This document shows, piece by piece, positions 46,479-56,565 of a stretch of 64,000 nt of DNA (the first letter of the stretch is position 1; every line of letters begins with the position of its first letter). The translations under genes and the position numbers were made by a program. The DNA lies in the NCBI GenBank assembly GCA_001632425.1, contig KV425604.1, forward strand, positions 129,993 through 193,992, written 5' to 3'. This stretch comes from Neolentinus lepideus HHB14362 ss-1 (taxonomy: Eukaryota; Basidiomycota; Agaricomycetes; Gloeophyllales; Gloeophyllaceae). Under the pieces are notes generated by a model. That model worked only from the letters and a program-made list of their open reading frames with translations. It was not told where the DNA came from and ran no database searches.

Positions 46479-49106
46479 CTACTTGTCCTCTGCGTCCTCT
46501 TCGTCCTCTGCCACCTCTGCAAACACCGGTTTGGGCTGGTTCTGTCGCCAGGCTGTGGGAACCGATTCCGGAAATATCCGCCACGTCAGCAACAGCCGAG
46601 CCAAACCAAACCAAACATCAATCGCGTAAATCATCAACAGCCACATCTTTAGCAGATATTCAGTCCCTGTCAAAAAGCGGCGGGCTCACCTGAAGTCCAC
46701 TGCGGGTCCTCATCTGCCCTTTGTGCGTACTTGAGGAGCGCCTCGCGCGGCTAGAGAGAGCGATTATATTCGTTAGCGTCTGCGAAGAACAGGTTCACAG
46801 GAAGAGAAGCCAGCTGATGATCAAGACGGACTCTGGGACCGCTATCGCCCGGCTAGCGCTCGTCAAATTTGGGCAGAAGGGCCCCCCGGCACCAGGAAAT
46901 TGGCAACCGCCACGCATTCCCGGCTCGGAGAGACCGTCTCCGTCCAGAGAACACCATCCTGACCACAACTGACAGGAGGAAATCGAACACCGAAGTCTTT
47001 CGATAACGGGCGGCGATGTGTAATAGCAGTGAAAATTTGTGGCACTCACGTCCTCGTCCCTGGTCGTGTTCCGAACCAAGTTCTGCACAACGTGCTGCGT
47101 CGCGCTGGCACCAACGCGTCCTCCTTTGCCTGGGCCAGTGACCGGCAGCTCTGGACGCTTGCTTTTTCTCGGGTCCATCCTCTCCTTCTCCCTCTTGCGC
47201 TTGCTGCCTCGTCCAGCGTCGCCGTCGCGGTACATCGGGAGTGCATGTGGCGTAATAATAGTGGGCGCTGCCAACGCATCGGACATATCTTCGATAGTCG
47301 GTTTCTTCGCCGGGCCTTTGTTCAGAAGCAGTTTGGCACCATTGATAGATGTAACAGGAGAGTAAAGGACATGAATAGACCCGTCCGCAAGTCCTGTTAC
47401 GATCTGTACGAGGATTATTAATGCTGATTTCCGGCCATCATAAATGCCAAAAAGAACTCGACCTGATTGATCTTTGAATGCCACATGACTTTCACAGGTG
47501 TCGTTTCCATCTCCATCTCCCGTGCAATCTCCAGATTATCTCTGTGCAAGAACATGAGCCTTCCTTGCGCGCCCTTTGTTGTTGCGCCTGCTCCAGTGAC
47601 AATATACTTCTCGTCAGGGCTAAATGCGGCATTAGTTGTTGGATACAGCGTCGTAAGACCAGACCGAGCGGAAACTGGCTTCTTGAACGACCTGATGTCC
47701 CATACTAATGGCAGTCGTAGTGAATACAGTCCCCAGGACCATAGGCAGCAGCGGGCTACTCACGCTTTACGGTGTCATCGCCACCTCGTGTCAGGATCGT
47801 TCTTCCGTCAACGGAAAACACAAGAGAACCCGTTTCAGAAGCTTTCGTGTGAGCTCCTTCGATGCTCATGTCAGGCCGAACGAAATTAGAGTTGGTCTTC
47901 CATATGTGCAGCGCCCCGTCGAGACACGCTTTACAATCATCAGAGTGTTGCTATACAGACCCAGGGGATCGACACGTACCTCCAGCGATGAGATTGCCAT
48001 CAGGTGAATATGCGCACGTATTAACTTTCGTACGAGCACCCCGCTCTTTGGACTTCACGACAATAATGGATTTATGTTTGCGTCTATTTTCTGCATCCCA
48101 TATTCTGTTTAACGTCAGACGATTCCTCGTATTTACAGAGTCTGCTACATACCGTATGGTGGAGTCAGCGGAACCGGTGATAAAATATTGGGAGTCCTTC
48201 GGGTGCCATGCGCAGGAAAGGATCTCTCCAACATGGCCGCTACGAACAGAAAGATGTTAGAGCATGATGAGGCACAAATCAATACACGCACGCTGTGTGC
48301 TTCATATCACGTATGTAGGGATCACCCTTGACATATGTGGCACTATGGTCAGGTTAGACTATTCCGCTCAGGAAATTCGCCAGTAGCACTCACTGTTCCT
48401 CTCCATCACGGTCATACAGTTTCGGCTGCAACGTACCAGAAATGACGAGGAACCATTGTCCATCGTGAGAGTACTTCACGTCATGTATCTAGGAAAGCAA
48501 GGGTAAGATAGCTGTCACTACAACAAGGCCTATGATTGTGAAAAGACGTACATAGTAAGTGCCGGCAGGTTCCCAAGTCTTAAAAGGCTTACACCGCATA
48601 TCCATTCCACCAAAGTCCCATAGCTTGCAGTCATAATCATGGGAGCCAGACAGAATTCGTGCTCCGGAAGGGTCGAGGGTGAGGGCTGAGATGACCTTAG
48701 TATGGTCTTTCAGCACTAGCTCGTGCGTGGTGGGGAACTGAGGTGCATCCAAAGCTTCGTATTCAGGCTCGTCTGGATCATATTCGGGCTCGTCGTCATC
48801 TGCAGAGCCGCCCCTCGGTGGGGGCGGTGGGCCCATTTCATCAGGATCGAATTCCGGCTCCTCTGATTCAGGTGCCTTTAAAGGCCCTGGAGAGGTAGAC
48901 CTGTCATCTCGCTGTTCCTCCTTGATCTCATTCTTGGTCGGAAGCAACTGCAATGAACATCTTAGCCAGAATTACCTGGGAATGGTTGTCAGACATACCT
49001 CTTCTCGTTTCATTTTGTCGAAGCGCTTCGGGTCCAGCGTCTTCTTCTTGGTGCTTTTTCCAAAGCCAGAGATGCCCATGGCCGCGAAGACGTCCAAGTC
49101 CGACAT
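46479..49106 (-). CDS. WDR70: WD40-repeat protein WDR70
   Basis: The start at 49106 gives MSDLDVFAAMGISGFGKST, then TKKKTLDPKRFDKMKRE. An acidic segment with DPDEPEYEALD repeats follows, then the WD40 propeller beginning FPTTHELVLKDHTKVISAL and continuing LDPSGARILSGSHDYDCKLWDF. These strings are characteristic of the WDR70/gastrulation-defective family. Human and fission-yeast members work with the CRL4 ubiquitin ligase in DNA-end resection and H2B ubiquitination. After the propeller comes a basic tract (GSKRKREKERMDPRKSKRP). The C-terminus is PREALLKYAQRADEDPQWTS, joined across an intron to AWRQNQPKPVFAE and an acidic end. More than ten introns interrupt the gene, not all resolved. The gene lies 218 bp upstream of the co-oriented BET gene. 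Confidence 0.9.
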
Positions 49107-49345
49107 GTTGATTGCAGCAGAGCTAGACTCGGGTTGTAACAGTGAAGGGTCACTGTGTATGTCTTCAGCGCTTATTGGATTGCCGCATTTGTGGCCTTTA
49201 ATTACGTAACGAGGCTTCTTTCAGGTCGCGTACGTTTGGCTCTCCCGCAGGTCTGTCTGTGACTTACTCATTCCATCTAGCTCCGGGGTTCTTCGTCTCT
49301 CTTCCACTCTGTCCTCTTTCGTTTGAAAGGCCCCCTCCTTCATCC

Positions 49346-50030
49346 ATGCTCAAACGCTCGCGTCCAATCACCCCGCCGCCACACCTGGAGGAGCTTCCCA
49401 GTCTGCCACTGGTACCAGGTCCTTCCTCGATCGAATACTACCAGCGAGATGTAAAGCGGCGTAGGACGGCAGCACCGAGCTTGGATGGCCCGTCTCGTGG
49501 ATGGGAACGGTCCAGTTTTTGTGATGAAGAAGACGAAGAGGATTGGTGGCAGGACGAGAATAACGGTCGAGGTGCCGAGGCATCGTTAGAAACCTCGAAA
49601 CAATATCAGGCATCAAATAGCCTGCTCCATGACTTACATGCCGAATACCAGCACAGGATGCTCTTCTCACCATCACCAGCAGCATCGTCGCGGCACTTCC
49701 CCAGCCAAGCAGGTCCTTACTCGCCTCAGTCACATGCGGTCCATCTAGGGAAGCAGAGTATGCGATATTTATCAGACAGGCCTGTCATGACCGAAATAAA
49801 TGGTCATCTACAAAGGGCTATGGCCATGCATATGGAAAAGGGTGGCTTAGACACGGCCGAAGAACAGCGCGTGAGGGCAAGATATGAAGAGAGCAATAGG
49901 TATGTGCTGTCGATCTATCTGTCGAGATATATTTCTGACGCATTTGTCATTGCGCGAAAGATTGCTACGCTCGTTGTTCCTCAGTCGAAGGCGAGAATCG
50001 CCCGCCACAGATGCTGGTCCTTTGTCATGA
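49346..50030 (+). CDS. Small uncharacterised conserved-looking protein
   Basis: Two exons (49346-49899, 49961-50030) join in frame to 207 residues. I do not recognise the family. The N-terminus MLKRSRPITPPPHLEELPSL carries a basic-Pro nuclear-type signal, with another basic cluster DVKRRRTAAP. A Glu/Asp/Trp patch follows (DEEDEEDWW). The C-terminal half is helical: LLHDLHAEYQHRMLF, ITEINGHL-like helices, RVRARYEESNRLL, and after the intron RSLFLSRRRESP. The splice is supported because read-through would end in an unrelated hydrophobic tail. It is probably nuclear. Confidence 0.65.
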
Positions 50031-50496
50031 TCTGTTCAGCATTATTGTCATCTTGCAAGTGTGTACCATGCTGTGTATTCACCGTTTTCATATGCTAATA
50101 AAATCTCAAGTCTACAGCATTTGTTTATTTCCTAGTATCATTCTGTTTGTAGCATTCTCACTCCGCATTCGCATTTCGCCTCATTTCGTAATTCGTCATT
50201 GCTCTGCATCGTGTCAATGTTATGTATCAGTTGGTCCGGTAATCACCATCATATCACTTTCATGTAGGTTTCCAGGCTGTACTTTTCTAGACGTCCGCGC
50301 AATTTACTTGGACATATGCCCTCGTTGATGACGACTGTGTGGAGCAGGACAGCCCTTCCAAGTCTCCAAACGCTATAATTCACAGGAACACGATCCTGCT
50401 AAGGTTAATAGTCATAGATTATGTCATATCTCAGGCCCAGGGCTGGAATAGCAATAAGTAGGATATCGCACCAAGACATTGCACGACGAGCAGGTC
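50031..50496. other. Convergent 3' region
   Basis: 466 bp, AT-rich, between converging stops of the small hypothetical gene and frataxin. Nothing coding is seen. Confidence 0.4.
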
Positions 50497-51281
50497 CTAT
50501 GCCCTCAGTTTGGAAACCTCTCGGATGCCAAGATCAATTTCGCGCCCAAAGACTTTGCTGAGTTCTTCATTCAGCACTTCTCCCATAGCACATCCATCTC
50601 GGCTGTAAACCCAGTCGTCCCTCTCCCCGCTGGACCCGTCCTTGGCGTAGTCGTAGCGCTTTGGCCCGCTTACCAGAGATACCGTGAGTACAAGCTGGAG
50701 GGATCGAGTGATAAAATGCCGACCTAAATGGTGATGATAACCATATTTGCTTATTCGGAGGTTGTTTATTGATGACATACGTCCCGTGCGGGCCCAGCTT
50801 GAGCGTCAGCACTCCGCTCTGGAAGCACCTAGGCTTGAGTCGGGATATGGAATGGATATTCATTGTAACACGCACGCTATATTCCACTTCGTAGTCGGGA
50901 TCCCCAGCTTCGTCCAGGAGGTTTTCCAGCCGATCGAGCAGCTCCTCCATAGTCGTCTCGGCCAATGTATCGTATTTTGACTGCGAAAGCCATCCGCTAC
51001 TGCAAGTTACATCCGAGCGTCGCAGCAAAGACGGTTATTATACGCAGATCTGGACATCGATATCCTCTTGCCATTCTCCCAGAGACGAGAGGGATTCCTT
51101 ACCTCGTGCTGACCTGTGGGGGAGGTGTAGCATAGTGCCTTCGCGATGCAGGAGTCGTGGATCCTGGTCGTAGCACCGCTTGATGGATTCGGTAGGCGTA
51201 TATTCCTGATGTTGTCCGCAGAATGTGCGGTAGACGACGCGCTAGATTTCGTGGAAACATTATTGAAGCTCGAGCAGACAT
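50497..51281 (-). CDS. YFH1: Frataxin homologue (mitochondrial iron-sulfur assembly)
   Basis: Frataxin stimulates sulfur transfer on the Nfs1-Isu1 complex in the mitochondrial matrix. The start at 51281 gives MSARASIMFPRNLARRLP, a basic presequence reaching RRHYATPP. Exons 51103-51281 and 50876-50996 join in phase, then further exons start at 50818 and below. The mature part shows LSQSKYDTLAETTMEELLDRL and LLDEAGDPDYEVEYSSGVL (the acidic first helix), then LKLGPHGTYVINKQ, PPNKQIWLSSPFSGPKRYDY (the conserved strand with its NKQIW motif) and MGEVLNEELSKVF. A second ATG (MFPRNLARR) is an alternative start. The gene lies directly downstream of, and co-oriented with, a mitochondrial rhodanese. Confidence 0.95.
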
Positions 51282-51654
51282 GGCAGTTGTGTGCGAGGTA
51301 AGAAGTCCCACGACCGAACGTGGTCAGGGTTGCTCATGTCTCAGACGAATGGTGTAATATGAGCTTATATCAAAAGTATATGTAAATAATTGATTGCGAG
51401 AACTCGAGTTACTACGTATCTAGAAGTACATCGACAAACGTTTCGATCAAATTCGGACAGTTCCGACGAGGTCAATTCTAGAGAATCGAATTGATGCCTT
51501 TCGACAACTTGGTATTCATTGATTTGACTGGAGTCCATATAATCTTCTGGACAGTGACAACCAACGAATCTACTTTCACAATCACCCGCACACCGAGAGC
51601 TCCAAGGGCCCATGCTTAATTGAGTGCACTGAACCCCAAGTAACATGAAGCATT
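51282..51654. other. Short intergenic region between rhodanese and frataxin genes
   Basis: 373 bp that must hold the frataxin promoter and the rhodanese 3' end. I see no gene. Confidence 0.4.
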
Positions 51655-52283
51655 TTACGAAGCACCCTTGATCCCTTCCCGAGCAGTCCAGTCCAACCAG
51701 GATCCTTCGTAGTTGAAAATGCTGAATGATTGTCAGTGTCACCTATACGTACTGCAATGAAACGCGGTGAACTCTCACTTTGTGTATCCGTTTCGTTTGG
51801 CGACGTCCGCAGCCGACGCGCTCCTCTTCCCGCTTCGGCAGTAGAAGATGACCTCTTGGTCTCTCTTCGGCTTCTCAAACCCGTACTTCTCTTTGAAAGT
51901 TTCAGGATCGAGACGGATGTCGTTGGCGATAACGGACAGAGGGATGTTGACAGAGGAAGGTATTGAGCCTTGAGTCACTTCATTGGGTTCCCGGACGTCA
52001 ATCAGGTATGACTCCTGGCAGAGACTTCAGAAAGCAGCCGAAGTACATAGCAAGCTGGGACACGCACGAGGCTAGGCTGCTCGGTCTTTGGTTTGACTTG
52101 TTCGTAAGTGAGGACGGGTGCATTCCAGTCTTTCTGAAGCTTATCCCGCTCCTCGAGAACGGGTTTGAGAGGATTATCAGACTTGTACCGGACAGAGTGG
52201 GTGATTCCCAGTCGAGCTCGGGACTGGATGACTGTGGAACGCGGGACTGTTCTGGCGCATCGCACTGCGGCAATACGAAGCAT
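51655..52283 (-). CDS. Single-domain rhodanese sulfurtransferase, mitochondrial-type
   Basis: Three exons (52068-52283, 51779-52014, 51655-51721) join to 172 residues. The start at 52283 gives MLRIAAVRCARTVPRSTV, a basic presequence; an in-frame ATG at 52307 is possible. The rhodanese domain has SYLIDVREPNEV, GSIPSSVNIPLSV, the active-site loop VIFYCRSGKRS with its catalytic Cys, and NIFNYEGSWLDW near the end. It resembles yeast Rdl1/Rdl2 thiosulfate sulfurtransferases. Its position next to frataxin fits a role in mitochondrial sulfur supply, but that is context only. Confidence 0.9.
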
Positions 52284-53945
52284 AGTGAATGTATTCTGAT
52301 AGACCATGATATACAAGCAACGACGCCACAAATGTTTCGACAATATTGTGGATGACGAATGGTGGCGAAATACATAAGGGTGCCCAGGGTGCTGGAATCT
52401 GTTCGGGTCCTGAGACCTTTATTGCGATTGGCTGGCCGTTGATCCTGTGTCGTGGGCGGAAATGCCGCAGGGCTTGCAACCACATCAGCTCTTGTTGCAC
52501 GTCCCTCTCAGGGCTGTTGACTCCTTCACCGACCTCTACTGAACGACCTGCTCGACATCCAATACTATCTTCACTGATGGTGTCTTTTCTGTCTTCGACG
52601 ACCTTGCCTGGGAAGCTCAGAATGAGGTGGTGGGAGCGCAGTTCTCAACAAACCACCTCAGTCACCTGGTCCCATTCATTCTCAACGATTCCTCGGTGAT
52701 AGCAGCGATATGAAGCCATCGAAACATGTTCTAATGTTCCTGTTGGTCTTCCTCTGTCCATAACCGTCAGCCCATGGGAATGTGCATCTGGTCGCCTTGC
52801 GGATTACTCAGCACATGCGTTTACCAAACGCCGTCTCTACCTTGCTGCTCAGTCTCGTTACCTTCGGACAAGCAGGACGCTGGAGACAAGGCTAACTCCT
52901 GCCGCCGAAACGACCCTGCGTGCCCCAAGGGATGCCCAAAGCTCTCAGTTTGGCGGAATCGCCGCTGCCTATAAGAACTGACCTTCTCTATCGCAAATAC
53001 CACTCTCGCTTTCATTACTTCATATGACCTCCATCAAGTCTGATTTTCTTCATGCTCCCCTCTATCAGTGTCATCTCGAACTCGACGGTCTGACAATGCG
53101 AGAGCGTAGTTCTCAGTAGCAGAGTCAATCGTTCTAGGACCAGTCCAATCAACGAACCTTCTCGTGGTGGTGCGGCTACTTTCTGACATGCAAGGATCAA
53201 GCACCGTCTTTGTGATTTATACGCTCTAGGCGGCAGTTTTACTCGGTGGCTCTTTGCTTATTCTTGGAACTTGCTCAGCACCTTACCGTCAGTGATTCTG
53301 CTAAAAATGCTCTCCTCCTTTACTGGCGTCTCGGCAATACCTCTATCTTCCTCCTGCAGACCGTTCCGTCTAATCTTGACAATTACCGCAACCAGATAGG
53401 CTGGACAGTGCAGGTGAGAGCGTAGTTCTCCGCAACCGAATCTGTCCAGCGTTATTGGCCCATATCGTATATCAACTGGGGGCAGCAAGTGTGTCCCTTC
53501 CCCAGGAATGCCCGTGAACCCGAAGTAGTATGACTGGGAGGTTCACTCTATAATCCTAGGCTGATGGGTAGGGAGATGGTGGCAGTCGACGTCAATGGCA
53601 TGCACTACAGTACTTGAACCGGATATCCCGCTAACACTGGTGGAAATTAACAGATGCTTGCCATACCACCCAGACGTCATAGCTACTGACGCCGATATCT
53701 AAACTCTCAGTGTTCGGGTCACCTTTCGAGACTATGATTCCGAGAAGTCCACATGAGGGCAAGGCCGCTTCTCGGCTTTTGCCGTAGGCATATCGCTAAA
53801 ATTAGCTGACCCCAAGTGCCATCACAACCCTGCTCAATCCACTTTCGCTTCTCCCTCTTAATCCAGGCGTTGCGATTCCTTATCTCTTTTGTCCTTTCCT
53901 TCAACCAAGTCGAGGTCGTATAGCTGCAGCGTCGATACTCACGTT
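52284..53945. other. Decayed region with a degenerate triplicated motif
   Basis: No intact gene. On the minus strand a motif encoding about ELRSH occurs three times: the core GAG(A)ACTRCGCTC reads at 52634-52647, 53102-53115 and 53418-53430, with weaker similarity extending on both sides. The copy at 53418 is in an open frame (76 codons, 53258-53488, LDRFGCGELRSHLHC). The other two copies carry TGA where that copy has a Gly codon. This looks like remnants of a duplicated gene or repeat family that I do not recognise. Confidence 0.4.
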
Positions 53946-54638
53946 ATGGATATGGGCTCTTCTTCGAATACCTCCGTCATGGTCACGATGACCCCTTGGC
54001 TACACTTCGCAGCGGGGGACAACCTCATCTTTGAGGCATGGCACCCCGACTCGAAAGGTGCCATAGCTGGGGCATCCATTGCTCTCGTAGTGTTCTCTAT
54101 ACTCGAGCGATGGGTTGCAGCCTTCCGCGCTGTTATGGAGGCACGTTGGCGGATCGAGTAAGTGTTTCATGCACATGTCCTGGTTTCTCTGAGTGACCTC
54201 CACAATTCAGGGCCCGGACAATGTTAACTAAGGGTGCGGACGTTATTCCGCTCGAGTCTTCATGCCATACGGCGAGCGATAGCAAATCGGACGAAGGCGA
54301 GATCGGAGTCGAGTTGCGCTATCGCCCCGACGCTCCTCCTTCTCAAGAGAAGGTCTCTGCAAAAAATGAGAGACCGCACACCCGCGTTTTCGCCCCGTTT
54401 ATTCCAGTGCACGATCTATCGCGGGGAGCTTTATTTGCGCTGCAGGCTCTTATGGGCTACGTTCTCATGTTGGCTGTTATGTGAGTATGGAGACTACTTT
54501 TTTGAGTGGTGAGACTGAGTAGGCCATCATTCTTCTAGGACGTTTCAGGCGGCATACATCATTTCTATCATTGGCGGCTTGGGGATCGGAGAGGCGTTAT
54601 TCGGGAGGATGGGATCAGCGCTCCGAACCGTGCATTGA
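53946..54638 (+). CDS. CTR: Ctr-family copper transporter
   Basis: A high-affinity Cu(I) importer of the Ctr family, which works as a trimer. Three exons (53946-54157, 54211-54480, 54539-54638) join in frame to 193 residues. The N-terminus has Met motifs (MDMGSS, VMVTM) for copper capture. TM1 is at about residues 36-55 (GAIAGASIALVVFSILERW). A hydrophilic loop follows. TM2 carries the family MxxxM filter, MLAVM at residues 157-161, with the last Met codon split by an intron. TM3 has the packing motif GGLGIGEALFG. The start is the first ATG after in-frame non-ATG codons. The short two-Met-motif N-terminus could suit a plasma-membrane or vacuolar member. The next gene, co-oriented 446 bp downstream, is a Bim1-like copper-binding protein. 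Confidence 0.92.
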
Positions 54639-55084
54639 ATGATTGCTATGCTTGAGACAAATGATTTATTACGATTCCCCAACCATTGCGAATGCTATGT
54701 ATCACGATTTGTGTACTTGTGGAGACGAGTATGTAACCGGAATTGATTTGTCCATACTTGCGAAAGAATCCTAGTCTCGATGGGTCGTCGCTGGACAGAC
54801 TCCTTGTACCTTTCCCCTGTCCTGTGAGGTATCCCTACTGCCGAATGGGCGCCGATGTCGGTTGAAACGTTGAAGTGTGATTCTTGAGGCAATAGCTGCC
54901 ACCTTCCGTGCCCAGCTAAGCGCCGAGCCAAAGTCATGACAACAATGGTGAAAAAGTTTTTCACCTGTGGCTGAAGGTCCTTAATTGCTCGTATAAATTG
55001 CTGCATACAAGACTTCGAAGGTCAGTCTGAGTCCACCTAAAACACAGGCACTTTGGTCACTCAAAACGACTCCGAGATAACGAC
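54639..55084. promoter_or_regulatory. Bim1-like gene promoter with TATA box and AATTGCT pair
   Basis: TATAAAT at 54993-54999, 86 bp before the start codon. It is flanked by AATTGCTC (54983-54990) and AATTGCTG (54996-55003). The GCTC/GCTG cores resemble fungal copper-responsive elements (for example TTTGCTC), but the match is incomplete. No gene is seen in the rest of the interval. Confidence 0.45.
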
Positions 55085-55938
55085 ATGCGTTTTACGGCAG
55101 CCTTGATTTTTTCTGGCCTTGCTGCTGTGGTCAGCGCCCACTTCCAGCTGCAATACCCCGCACCCAGAGGGCCATTCGTCGAGGATAGCGAGCCTACGTT
55201 CTGTGGTATGTGTTCCTTAACTAGCATAATACTTTTCATCGATGCTCACAATTTGTCGCTCTCTAATAGACGGGTATAATAATGCTGTGAGCAACCGGAC
55301 GACGTTCCCCCTGACAAACGGTGTCATTGAGCTCAACAGTGAACATCCTTCGTGGACTAGTACGTTATGCATTATTATAATGGCACGAACTCTATCTCAG
55401 TGAGCCCCTAATCGCCAACAGTCGGCGTTATCATCTCTACGGCACAAAATCCTACCGCTCAGGACAACTTCACCACCCCCAGCAACTCGAGCGCGTTTCA
55501 GTATGTCATGGAATACAACAGGCAGAGTGGAGAGGGTCTCTACTGTCTTCCCCTCGACATCGAGGCTGCTGGAGTTAGCGGTATCCAGGATGGCAGTAAT
55601 GTTACCATTGAAATTATTTTCGATGGCGGTGACGGCACATTGTACCAGGTTGGTGGATCGAAGTCATTGTTTGTAACCTTCGCTAACCCTCTGTTCCATC
55701 TCAACAGTGCGCGGACCTGACGCTGTCGAGTAGCGTGTCCGTGCCGTCCAATGCCACTTCTAGTTGCACGAACGCGACGAACGTTCCCATCGGTACCTCT
55801 ACGAGTGCATCCTCCACTGCATCTTCAACGGCTCCTGCGAGCTCGGGCTCGAGCAGCGCAGCGTTGTCCATTACGATGCCCATGGGACTGTCAGGATTGC
55901 TTGGTCTGGTCGGTGTGGCGGCGTTCGCAGCTTTATGA
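55085..55938 (+). CDS. BIM1: Bim1/X325-type copper-acquisition protein, GPI-anchored
   Basis: Four exons (55085-55205, 55270-55359, 55422-55648, 55708-55938) give 222 residues. A signal peptide (residues 1-18, ending VVSA) would leave His19 as the new N-terminus, [13 protein letters not shown]. His66 (NSEHPSW) and an Asp are the other likely ligands. This His1-His-Asp arrangement defines the LPMO-like X325/Bim1 family, which binds copper but does not degrade polysaccharide. Other family marks are EPTFCDGYNN and the disulfide segment DGTLYQCADLTL. Several NxS/T sites occur. The Ser/Thr-rich C-terminus ends in a hydrophobic stretch ([17 protein letters not shown]) typical of a GPI-anchor signal. 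In Cryptococcus the related Bim1 works with Ctr1 in copper import. Here the gene stands directly beside a Ctr gene. Confidence 0.9.
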
Positions 55939-56565
55939 GAAGGATATGAAATTACGGCAGAGATTATGTTATTACAGTAGGGATCTACATTGTCCAATTG
56001 TATCTACGCGTCAAGTCAAATAGACTGTCGTCGAATCCTCGTCACTGGTCCTGTTCTCAAGTCAGAGTTCTCCGGTCCCGTCGAGAGCGAGTCTAGGCCA
56101 CACCGGCCGGCCGGAGGCACTCATCGGCTTAGTCAGCAAGCGCGACCGACCGGCGGGTCGGGGTGCACAGCCGGGCGACTGGCGGTAGGTGCTTGATTTC
56201 TCTGCTAACGACTGGTAGCGTATTTTGTTGGCTACGACTTTGCCCTCTTGTCTTATACCACACCATTCTCTCCTTTCCGTTCTCCCAAAGTACCTTTTGA
56301 CAAGAATTTTCATCAAGTGTCCTTGTTCTGTTCTGTTCTGTCTGTCGGTCTGTCTCAGTTGGCGCTCGCCAGCTTTTCTGGCTTTGCACCTATACCTCCT
56401 GCTTCATCAATACCCTCGCATCTCCCATACCCTCATTATCCTGCAATATTGCCCTGCACAGTACACCATCTGTTTCCCTAAAATCGCCTCTGGAACGATA
56501 TCTCTTGTATTAACTCCAACCGGGCGCTTCAGATCGGACAGGACAGCCAGCAGCCCCAACTCACC
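55939..56565. promoter_or_regulatory. Promoter and leader of the KH-domain gene
   Basis: 627 bp with no gene. It is CT-rich at about 56270-56540, with a (TCTGT)n-like run near 56325-56355 that suggests a long pyrimidine-rich leader. Confidence 0.45.
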
